The notes below the pieces were generated by a model. It was not told where the DNA came from, searched no databases, and saw only the letters and a list, made by a program, of their open reading frames with translations. From Phytophthora sp. 'mugwort' (taxonomy: Eukaryota > Oomycota > Peronosporomycetes > Peronosporales > Peronosporaceae), in NCBI GenBank assembly GCA_033558025.1, contig JAUCEF010000007.1, positions 7,068,001-7,132,000 on the forward strand: a stretch of 64,000 nt of DNA, written 5' to 3'. Below, piece after piece: positions 42,593-52,555 of the stretch; position 1 is the stretch's first letter; every line of letters begins with the position of its first letter. Position numbers and translations under genes: made by a program.

Positions 42593-45500
42593 CTAGCCTC
42601 GTAGCAGCAAGGACGTCTTAAGGACACATATACCAACAAGTGGTCGTACCGAGAACAATGTAAACTCTCCGTGCTCGTTTTCTTCGCCGCAGGAATTGTA
42701 GATTTTCATGAGCGCTCGATTATCAAGTTGTGGAAATTTGGATCGCACCAGTGTCGAAAAGACTGTCACACATTGGATCGGTAAGATGCTGAAGGCACAC
42801 AAACAAGGCACAGGACATGTACGTACCGTCGAAATGAGCTACACCTGTAGCGTCCTGGACGATAGCTTGGAACCCCACGGCCCATTCGTCTCGCACTCTG
42901 CAGCAGGACATTACACTTAAGGGTTTAGAAGGCCAACAGAGTGACGCTAGCATCATATCACTACACCTTAGTTGGTATTGCATCCAGACTTTCATGACTA
43001 AATCGAGCACGTCATCAAGCCGAAGCACCGACAAGAACACCGTTGAAGATCGTACCACTGAGCCTGTAGCATCTTGACGTGATGGAGTTGAAAAACTCTG
43101 GAAAGCAAGCAGTCGTTGGCGTTGCTCTTTGCTATCTAAGAGCCGACTGACGAGTGGATCATCCACCAGCGTCTTCAACGTCGACAGGGCAACAGTGCAC
43201 GAATTAAAGGAAGCAGCGTCCAGACGAAGCGAGAGGTGACCTCCTGGAATGAGAAACTGGAGAGCAAGAAGGAAGAAATCGAACGCAGTTTGCGGCAGCG
43301 GTCGATCCCCTGGAATGGCATTCAAGAAACGTCGGAACCATTTGACGCGCATCGCTTCCGGCACGTTCCCGACCTGCTTGGCTGCAGTCAACAGATTGAC
43401 GAGTTTCTTTTTCGCTAGCGGCTTTAAGCCCAGCTCCAACGTGTACAGCTCCATCACGAAGTCTGTCAATGATTGTCGCTTTCGGTTCATCGCGTCGTCT
43501 TGCTCATCTGCTGCTATCTTGGCGACATACAGTCGAGCAATCTCGTTCAGGATCTCTGGGGTCGATAAAGCCTCTTCCGTGAGAAGCTCCTCTTCGGACT
43601 TGGCTTCTGTGGTTTGAGTACTCGTCAACGTGACGGTCATTTCTTTCTCTGTTATCACTCGGAGTGGTTCCAGGAGCTCCTCACACTCTCGGCGTAACTT
43701 CTCACGAGCTCGAAGCTTTCTCCGTCCCTGATGGAGCGTGTTGCTCGTTTGTACACCAGTCTCGATCACTTTCTTGGTTCTTAACTTCAAAACTGTGGGG
43801 TCAAAGTCGGGGTCATGGAGATCTGGCAAAACACTGCGATGATACAAGAGGAAAGTCGTGAAAAGCGCGGGGTTGGCCTCGAGAGGCTCCTGTTTAAGTT
43901 AAAAAAAATTAACACAGACAGTTAGAAAAAAAACTTTCATCCACCCGAGTTAAGCTGGCGATTGACGTACAAGCAGCAGATCTGGATGTTCAGCAAACAA
44001 TCGAGATACAAGTGCCGGTTTCCGATGCGCAACGTCAACGAAGAATTCAGGATGCTTCTCGAGAGTATCTCCGAGGCACTGGGGTACAGCTGCAAACACG
44101 GCAGCCAAAATGGTCGAATCCTCGCGGACAATTTGCGGCACAGTCTGTGGATTGGATTTGATCACCGAGTTGATAATCTCGGGCGAAGAAGCCAGTACTT
44201 TTATCAATGTCGAGTGACATGCTTGAAGTATATCTACGAGAACCAATTTGGATCAGAACGACAGCAACAAAAGTGCTACGAAAGTGACTAGGCAGTTGCA
44301 TGATGGACCTGAGAGAATGTATGGCTTTGTCTTCACGACGACTGCAATAGCTGGCGAGCGATTCATCAGGAGGTCGGCAAGTCCACGGGGATGATTTACG
44401 AGAAATTCCTCGAGTACCGTCTACAGTAAGTACCATTGAGCCACGTTATGATTGGTAAGGTTCACAAGGTTATGCTGATGTAGTAACTTACAGTGTTTTC
44501 CTTGAATGTGTGACCCAACAGCGGTAGGAGGACATCACCTCGCTGAGAAAGAACTTGGGAAATGCGATACACATTTTGCTCCAGAACGCGTGCTACCAGG
44601 TGTTCGGAACCCTATGATACATTTGGACAGAGTAAGTTTTTCTATAGTGCAATTAGCATAAGTTTGTTACTCACCTGGAAGATGTGAGCAGTCAAATACG
44701 GTGATCGCCATAAGATGGTAGTGAACTCTTGAGGATGGCGGTCAACAAGTCGCTGGAATAGAGCTGGAGGCTTATTATCAGTCAAAACGCAAGCTGCACG
44801 TGGCATCTCTTGTAGCAAGCTGTCAAAGTTTTCCAGCGCAAACTTCTGCAGCTCGACCAAATGTGACTGTGAGATCTTGGTCAGGATCTCTGCAGCACTG
44901 ATCGTTTGCAGCAGGAGCGAAAGAAACGCGTCCACACTCGCCGATTCTTTCAAGTCGAGATAATATTTAAGAACCTCTTGACATGCCACGTCTGCCAGCT
45001 TTGTCAGGTTACTACGAAATAATAGTCGAAAGATTTCTTTCTTGTCGTTGTCATTTTCCAATTGATTGAACAGAGCTTCGATTTGCTGTCGAAATGACAC
45101 GTCCTTGTTCTTGTCTAGCCATGGAGATCTCAGTGATGCGCGGTCTGTGGATGGTTGTTGCAGTGCTTGTTCTGTAGTAGCCACATTTTGCATCGCTCTA
45201 TAAGCTTCGAAGTAAAAGAGCTTCCTTTGAGGAGAAAATTTGTTATCGTCACGACTCGGATCTGGAAGTGCGGGCTGTGAGATATGATTCAAATAAAGCC
45301 CGGACTCGATCACAGCAATGACGACATCCAGCACCCGTTGATACTCGGGTAGTCGTTGCGGAAGTTTCTTGAGACAGTCCATCGCGATCACAACAGATAC
45401 CTCGTCGGGGTCAGTTTTTGCTACTAGCTTGCGACGCAGGAGATCTGACACAGAAATACGTCAGTATCATAGCTGGTAACATTGTGACAACATACCTTAA

Positions 45501-46438
45501 ACATTAAAGCTTCATATACAGACGTACAGGACTGTTCAATATGATCATTAATGGATTTCCAGAGCCGAGAAATCTCATCGGATGTTGCTTGGCCTCCAAT
45601 CGCCCAGTCGTCGACCACGTCGTACAGAAGCTGGTTCTGTAGTGATAGAGATCTGTAAATACACAACATACACCTCTTTAGTCTCCAACAATTCTCATAT
45701 CCAGCAAACTTAAGGTAGCACGCACGAATCCTCTAGCGTGAAAAAGTGTCGTAGCAAAAAAGTTGTTTTTCGTTTGGCTTCCTCGTGTGTGCTGCCGTCA
45801 GCACTGAAGGCCCCACCACATGAGATGAGGCGTTGCACTTTAAATCGATTCAATGCCAACTGGTTCTTGTCTCGGATTCGCTGCAGCTCTTCCACGTCCA
45901 AGTGGTGGGTATGGGCCAAGAGGCAGGCCTTGATTTCAACATGCTCTCGTGCATGGGGGTTGATCGGGAAGACGACCTGCGGCTCCACGTCTTTATTGGC
46001 ATTTACAGGTGACAAGTCATAGCCGTGTTCTTGTGTCACTGGGGAACTTGCTCGACGCTGGCAGGATTTTCCATTCATAAGCTCGATGTCGTCATGGATC
46101 GGGAATCGAGTAAAATTTGCCCTCGCGCTCTTGCCTTGTACCAAGGACGTTATGATCGCTGTGGAAGGTCGAGACGTTGCGAGCTTAGTGCTGGCAGTGC
46201 TAATGGGCCCTTTCAGTCGCGGAGACAGGGAATCGGTTGGTTTTCCGCACGCCCTTCGACCAGTTGGCGGACGGACTGGTTGTCCTGCAAGTAGCTGGCG
46301 CTGACGAGGAGAATATCTGCTCAGTAGTGGGTCATTGCCTCTCACAATACGGAAATCTCCATTCGGAAGCTGTAGATGGTATGCGCTGTGGCTCTGATCG
46401 CTGAGCTCTTCGTCTGTGACTCGTGTTGGAGTAGTCAT
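42593..46438 (-). CDS. Large helical protein with 11-residue tandem repeats (unknown family)
   Basis: Minus-strand exons I can support: 46438-45726, 45652-45496, about 45445-44675, 44611-44492, 44420-44309, 44233-43971, 43889 to about 42970, then one or two short final exons ending at about 42723 or 42593. The start of the third exon and the 3' end are not settled. Residues 1-240 are basic and low-complexity, and the middle is helical (PQRLPEYQRVLDVVIAVIES). From the end of the third exon through the seventh, the protein is an array of units of 11 residues with pattern x-x-P-x-hh-x-x-h-h-x. Examples are SSPEIINSVIK, SNPQTVPQIVR, KHPEFFVDVAH, RKPALVSRLFA. The C-terminal exon has a different helical composition. 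I recognise no family. An alpha-solenoid scaffold is the inference. Confidence 0.7.
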
Positions 46439-46579
46439 ACCCCCCACTCTGTGACTAGAGCAATAGCTATGACGAGTGAATTAGCCGTCGCCTTGACTCT
46501 GACCTGCCGAATTATACAGGTAAACCCACAACGCCAGATATAGCTGTCACTGATAGACATCGCATGCTTCATCATCAGT

Positions 46580-47783
46580 TTAATTCGCAAATTTAGCCCC
46601 GATAGCGCCGCCAGGATGGCTTTCTTTTAAATGTTCCGCGCCGTCTACCATGTTCTCGATCAAATGCTGGATAATTGCGTTGCAAATTGCCTCCTACAGT
46701 AGATCATTGTTAAGCTCGTCAGTACAATCATCAGACGATCGCTACCAGCAAACCCGAGACAGTCCAAATGTACCTGAACGATAATACTTCTGGATGGAAC
46801 AGGACAGTCAGCCTCATCTTCCGCTGGCGCGACGATAGACTAAAGAAAATACACAAGAAGATTAGAAGTATTAGCCCTGCGATATCACGATACAGAGACA
46901 ACCACACAGAACCACGTGACGTACCAAATCACACTGTTTGCTCAGCGGTGAGCGGCCATCTCCGACGATAGCCATCACGCAGCACCCAGCTTGACGAAAC
47001 ATGTCCGGCAGCGGGAGCAGCTCAGACGTCCGCCCACTGTGTGACACGATAATCACCTGTAAACCACCACCAGTCCAAGTGTTAGCAAACTTTCAGCAGC
47101 CTCCTTCCTCAGCTCAAACGCACCATGTCTCCGTGTTTCAAGCCTCCAAGTTCGCCATGCACCCACTCTCCTCCATGAATCCACTGCATTACATCAGTCA
47201 GTAGCAATATATTCTACCGCGAACAACAAGGCAGCCTCCGACCTGACTGCTGGTGGAGATGGAGGACAGCGTCGAGGCCAGACGCCGTGCGACTGCCCCT
47301 GACTTGCCTATCCCCGTGACGAACACTCGGCTCTGTTGGTCGTGGCACTGCAAGATGCGCATGACACAATGCTCAAAGTTGCGGGCGACGTCCGAGTCGC
47401 CGGCTAGCGACCGGAAAAGGTTCTACACCAAGTCAAGAGAAAGTAAGGATTAATGGTTCTAGCGATCCCTCCAGGTCTACTCCAGTCTCCCTCTTCACCT
47501 GTAAAGCATAAACATCGCTGGCCATTGAGCGCAAGTACGCGCTACCGATCGCGAGGCGGTCCTGCGGGTTAAATAACCATCGAACTGTTAGGAAAACTAG
47601 CACTGTCATTCACTTAATATGATTTATTCCTGCCTTGGTACGCGAGTCGGAGGTCGAAAAGCGCCTTATAGACGTCAGTTTGCACCCACAGACGCTGCTT
47701 AAATGAGCCAGCGACGCTGGTAGGCAGGGTGCGCAGCCCCTGATGAGATTCTTCTGCGCCCGGAGCGCCACGGACCGAAACAT
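46580..47783 (-). CDS. SIS-domain sugar-phosphate isomerase (KdsD/KpsF-like), seven exons
   Basis: Exons: 47783-47642, 47584-47499, 47422-47243, 47183-47124, 47056-46925, 46839-46774, 46693-46580; 259 residues, phases close. The SIS fold is clear: VFVTGIGKSGAVARRLASTL (residues about 105-125), WVHGELGGLKHGDM, VIIVSHSGRTSELLPL, and the C-terminal SHPGGAIGAKF, the block that in arabinose-5-phosphate isomerases carries the active-site edge. The two CBS domains of bacterial KdsD are absent. The N-terminus (MFRSVALRAQKNLIRG, then RRFSTS) looks like a mitochondrial targeting signal. Family members interconvert ketose and aldose 5- or 6-phosphates; the substrate here is unknown. The first exon is also open in another frame; the ATG and splice phase favour the frame given. 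Confidence 0.82.
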
Positions 47784-47858
47784 GGTGTTTTAATGCTAAT
47801 CAGACTTTGATATTTGATTGGCTGAAAAGGATGGTTGCATTTGGCACTTCATTGGATC
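47784..47858. promoter_or_regulatory. 75-bp bidirectional promoter, SIS isomerase / coiled-coil gene
   Basis: Only 75 bp lie between the two start codons. The plus strand carries TTTGATTGGCTG at 47811-47822 (ATTGG/CCAAT-like) and CACTTCATTGGATC at 47844-47857, which contains a TCATTGG initiator-like core directly before the plus-strand ATG. Confidence 0.55.
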
Positions 47859-48537
47859 ATGGACGAGCTGCGGCGACAGGAGCGCGAGATGTTTGAGGCC
47901 CGACGTCAGCTGCAGCTGGGGGAGCGTCGTGCTCGACGCCGCAATGAATTGAAGCTCCGTCAACCAAGTGATGAGGTTCCAATACTGGCTACGACTCTAC
48001 CGGACATTGAGGCTGTCACGATTCGACCAGGTACAGTACAGTGCGCTTGCAGTCGCTTGAGAGTGGAGTTGATATTTATATTGATTGAGACGTTCAGGTT
48101 TCTTACGCCAGCAGCTCAAGATGCCGAGTCTAACACCGCTGCGACGATGGCATCTCCAGCTCCAATTGATGGTCGCGGAGGACGCGAAGACGCACCAAGG
48201 ACATGACGTGGAGAACGCACTGCAGTCGTTGAAAGAGGTGCTGTGTCGCGATCGACGCTGCTACGACGTTGTATACAGGGAAGGCGTACGGGTAACGGAT
48301 GCTTGGGAGAGTCTGCTAGACGAGGGTGCGCCGATGGATGTCCGAGAGGTGCTGAGCTTCTCCACTCGCCTTGAGAGCTCTGTTTGTCGCGTCACATGCG
48401 TGCATGACGGCAAGCGAGTGCTGTTTAGCTCGACACAGTACGTTAAAAACCTGCAGAGAGAGCTGGAGCGTCTTCTAACTGAAAATAGCAGCGTAGACAT
48501 CGTCATCACCTTTATCTGCAGCACAGTCGCAGTATAG
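47859..48537 (+). CDS. Small coiled-coil protein of unknown function, two exons
   Basis: Exon 1 47859-48030, exon 2 48098-48537; 203 residues. The start MDELRRQEREMFEARRQLQL is a charged, Arg/Glu-rich coiled coil. The middle is YDVVYREGVRVTDAWESLLD; the second half includes SSVCRVTCVHDGKRVLFSST and a hydrophobic end. No family recognised. It shares a 75-bp promoter with the SIS isomerase and ends 121 bp from the convergent RPL27A gene. Codon choice and the clean intron make it a convincing gene. Confidence 0.7.
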
Positions 48538-48658
48538 CAAAATACACATAATATTCTATAGAAGACGGCAGCAATCGCGTTAATGAGAAGACAATCATGT
48601 CTCCACGTGTATTTCCCATTATGCTTCGCACCACCGCAATGTCAAGCTACTAGTCAGC

Positions 48659-49371
48659 TTAAGCAGTCAGAAGACAAGCGCCGCCAGCGGCCTTAATCTT
48701 CTTCTCCGCCTCGGCCGAGAAGTACTTGGCCTTGACGATCACGGGCACCTCCGGAAGGCGGCCCTTGCCGAGCACCTTGAAGTAGCCGGCCTTGGTCACG
48801 TCAATGACAGGGGCCTTGCCATCCTTGGCCTTCTCAGCCTGCTCCTTGGTCTTCTCCGAGACGAGAGTCCACAGACGCTCCACGTTCACGGTGGGGCAGT
48901 GCGTGCGGTTGCGGAGCAAGTGGAAGTGGCGCATACCAACCTTACCGAAGTAACCCGGGTGAAACTTGTCCATCAGGATACGGTGGTGGTGCTGGCCACC
49001 AGCGTTACCGCGACCACCCGGATGCTTGCGGTGCTTGCCGATACGACCGTGGCCGGCGCTGACGTGTCCGCGTTTCTTGCGGTTCTTGGAAAAACGGGAC
49101 GGCTACGCAGGCACAAGCACACATAACACACGGCCTGTCAATTTCCCACGCTCCAAAACGGTCCTATTAGAGGCGCAGCAGCTTGCAACGAGTCGAGATC
49201 GAGAGAGATGATGATGATACGGTGTTCCGTCCTAGCTCCTGTCATCGGCTCCACGTCCCAATTTCCTGTATAGTAAAGTCCTCCGTCTTCTTCCTTCTTC
49301 TCTCTTTCGCTCTCTCTCTTAGCTGCCTGCTCGCTGCGCCATCACTGCCAAAAAGCGCTAGGCCTTACCAT
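48659..49371 (-). CDS. RPL27A: Ribosomal protein uL15 (RPL27A); first exon is the start codon alone
   Basis: The main exon 49102-48659 encodes residues 2-148 with the full uL15 sequence: [85 protein letters not shown] and the C-terminal [13 protein letters not shown]. No Met precedes PSR in frame. The only suitable upstream site is ATG at 49371-49369, followed directly by the donor GTAAGG, with the acceptor GCGTAG before the CCG of Pro2. The 266-bp intron therefore starts right after the start codon, and the total length of 148 residues equals the usual length of the family. It is a constituent of the large ribosomal subunit near the exit tunnel region. Confidence 0.93.
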
Positions 49372-49645
49372 ATTGACTTGGTGATAAGCGAATGCGAATG
49401 GGGATACTAGGCAGCGCGGAGTGCTCGGTAGGCAGCGCCGAATGGTTGGCTCGTTGGCTCCCAGGCTCAGCTATACAAACGCCAAGGTAAAAATGTGCGC
49501 TTACAAAACTTAAGTCAAGCACGAATTGCCTTCACGGTTAACTGTAACCGTTAACCGGTTCAGGGTAGGGGTGATCAAAGTTGAAGTGGGCTAAATTCCG
49601 CACGAATCGTCGCCCATAGCGGACGGAGGCGAGGCTGCTGCGCTC
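49372..49645. promoter_or_regulatory. Divergent promoter RPL27A / WW-IQ gene with palindromic GTTAAC cluster
   Basis: At 49536-49561 the sequence cggttaactgtaaccgttaa followed by ccggtt contains two GTTAAC sites, an inverted GGTTA/TAACC pair and an AACCGGTT palindrome. Nearer RPL27A, the minus strand has CCATTCGCATTCGC about 20 nt upstream of its ATG, an initiator-like pyrimidine context usual for ribosomal protein genes. A taggcagcgc unit occurs twice (49409 and 49430). Confidence 0.55.
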
Positions 49646-52422
49646 ATGGAGCCTGAGGGCGCCGCCGCAGAGATTACGGAGATGCAACCACGTCGATCGG
49701 ATGCAGCATTCCTTCGTGATTCCGATGATGCCGATGTCGCAGCCGAAGAAGCGCCGGATGAGTCGCTGTGGGTTCGTAAGTGGGACGATGCCTCCAACCA
49801 GCTGTACTACCTGAACTTGCGCACAAAGGAGAGCTCCTGGGAGAAGCCCATGGCCTACAAGGCGGTACTGATGTCCGAGCCGCTTGATTTTCCCACAGCG
49901 AGAGCCGATGATGCAGAAGAAGTGCCCCACGAGGACCCACTGCAGGACGAGCTGAAGCTAGAGAGCAACGCGTCCGTGGCAATCCAGAGCTTGTATCGTG
50001 GCCGTAAGGACCGCAAGAGGGTGCAGGAGGCACGCAAATGGACGGAGCAATTCGATCCTTCCATGGCGCAGAAGTATTACTACAACAGCGAGACGGGTGA
50101 GTCCCGGTGGGAAAAGCCCGCCCATCTCTTGGCAGGAGTCCGAGACGACCGGAGTGCTCGGGTCGTGAAGATCCAGAGTGTGTATCGTGCCAAGAAGGTG
50201 CGAGACCGTGTGAAGCAGCTCGCAGACGAAGAGGAGGAGGAGGAGGAGCTGGAGCAGCAGCTACGAGACGAAGTTGAAGCTGTTGCGGTAGAAGAAGACG
50301 AGATGGCAGCTCTAGCTGCCGAGTCGAGCGCGCGAGCACAATGGTGTGAGTACTACGACCCTCGGTCGAAGAAGTATTACTACCGTCACGTTGTCACAGA
50401 TATAATCACGTGCGAGAAACCTGAAGACTATGTGTCGTCTTGGGGGGAAGGCAGCAAGCGCGATCTCGCTGCCTTGTCCATTCAGTGTGCAGCTCGAAGG
50501 CGTATTGCGGCCAACCATGTCGCGGCTAAGCGGGAGAAGCTGCGCGTACTTACGGATCCAGTTACAATGCAGCTAAAGCTGGGCGAACTCAAGCAGGTTT
50601 CCATCGAGATCGAGGCAGAGATTGAAGCTCGTACACTTGTGTCAATGGAGGAAGAGCAACAATTCCCACATTTGAACAGCCTGCTCATGGAGTGGAAACA
50701 AGCTCTTGAGATTATCCAGAGTCACGTCCTATTGCTGGAGAACAGAAGCGAAGATATCCAGCTTTCAGAATGTCTCGCAACTCGCCTTGTGCATGCCGAA
50801 CACTTCCACAAGGCGCTGGCTGGGATGCGTAGCGAGTGTCTAGCGCTCTTGCGCAGTATTTTGCTGATGAACAGTTACTTCGTGGACCTTGACGTCGCGC
50901 GAGTAAATGCTGCGTGCGCTACATTTGCAAAGTGGAAAACGCACGAACTCTGTGCGTTGAAGGACTCTCGTCTGCTTGAAATCGTTCAGGAAAGTGACAT
51001 TAGTCAGTTACTTGAGCGCGCTGAAGCTTTGCTCCGACGATCGATGGGGTTAACCGACTTTACCAACGGATCGACATCTGCAGCCGGAAAACGCTATGAG
51101 GATTGGCATCCGTCAGTAGCTGCTGCACTCGTCGGTATTCGTGAAATGGAGGGAGGTTTGGCGCAGAAGACGCGGCTACTTCGTGGATATCGAGCTGCTG
51201 AAGGGCGAAGGAGGGAGAGTTTTCAGATGGCCGAAGAGGACTTGCTGGCCTCTCGTCTAGCACAGATACGACAACGACGCATAAACGAAGAAGTAGACCA
51301 CGCTACATTCCTAATCAAGTGTCAGGAATACTGGCAGAAGGGTCTGAACCAGCGAGAGGAAGACGTGAAGGCTACTGTTGTTGCCTGCAAGAGCTTGAAA
51401 ATGCAGAAGCAAACGAAGCGTCATGAGGTACCTCACAGTGAGGGAGCTAGCGATTTGGACCACAACAAGTCGAAGTTGTCAATATGGGAGGCCACGAAGG
51501 AAGGGCTTCCGGTCGAGGTCGTTAGGACAATGATTTTTGCGGAGATGCAGAAAGCTCGTCGACTTAATTACGATTTCTTGGTGAAAACGGCTCGCTCGGA
51601 TCATGGTGAGACCCTTATCGAGATCGCTTGTTGGTGGGGTCATGAGGTATGCGAAAATATCAATGACATAGTACGTTGTTACTTGAGACCAGACTTACAT
51701 TGTTGCGCATTGCAGCACCTGGTGAGATTTTTTCTAGAGGAAGGCGCTCAAGCTGACGGCATGGACTGCACTTGCAACCGCTTTTCACTATTGCACGATG
51801 CAGCTCGACGAGGGCATTCCCATGTCGTACGCGGCCTCTTGCTATGATTTTAGACATATAATTTTACGTGTTAATACTAATTGATGTGTGCTGCTAGATT
51901 CGTATCCTACTCGAGCACGGACTTTCATGCAATGTGACAGATAGTGCTGGGGACACACCGTTCCATTGGTACGGCATGCCTCATGTAGTATGTATTGGTG
52001 GCCACCTTTGTTGTGAAACTGAGCTTTATCATCGTCTGTGCTGATTCAGGGCGGCACGCAAGAATAATTTCTGCGCTGTGCTCACGCTGCTAGGCGTTTA
52101 TTCACCCAAGCGCCGTGCTGATGAGATTTTCAGGGCTGTTCACCACAAGAACTTACGTGGCACGACAGCTTCAAGTATCGCGACAGGTGACCGTGTGCGC
52201 AATGTGCTGAAGTCAGCTGAAGAAGGGCGTCTTCCTCCGTTGCGACGTCCTCGTACGGGAGATGGGAAACCTGCAGCAGCAGGAATTTCACGCCGTATGA
52301 CGGAAATTGGCCAGCGAGATCGAGCTCGGGGCGGGCCCAAGAAGGGCAAGACAATGACAATGCTGAGCAAGACAACGAAGCACAGCTCGACTCTGGAGAT
52401 CGATGAATTGGTCTCGCTGTAA
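49646..52422 (+). CDS. WW-IQ-ankyrin multidomain protein, four exons
   Basis: Exons 49646-51646, 51716-51826, 51898-51968 and 52050-52422; 851 residues. The first intron (69 bp) is in frame and open, so the unspliced frame also reads through. Domains in order: WW domain (residues 42-68, both Trp present), IQ motif (about 109-130, IQSLYRGRKDRKR), second WW (132-158), second IQ (about 172-190), acidic coiled coil (195-240), third WW-like unit (243-273) in which the second Trp is Cys, and a third IQ (IQCAARRR). A long helical region follows to about 640, then ankyrin repeats (HGETLIEIACWWGHE, RFSLLHDAARRGHSHVV, DSAGDTPFHWAARKNN). The tail is basic. Calmodulin binding through IQ and proline-motif binding through WW are expected; the overall function is unknown. 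This domain combination is common in oomycetes and stramenopiles. Confidence 0.87.
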
Positions 52423-52555
52423 CGTATCAAAGAATGCTATTTTGAAGCTCCTGTCAATGCGAATTGACGTAACTTGTCCAGGAGAAGAATAGATTAGTGA
52501 GTGCTGGAGCACTCGAAGCTGCTTGAAAGGGCTCGGCTAGGACAGCAGCGTCATC

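Noticed and set aside
47835..47858. Earlier start of the small coiled-coil gene
   Set aside because: The extra codons begin at a TTG and would leave only about 50 bp to the divergent SIS gene. The first ATG in frame is at 47859.
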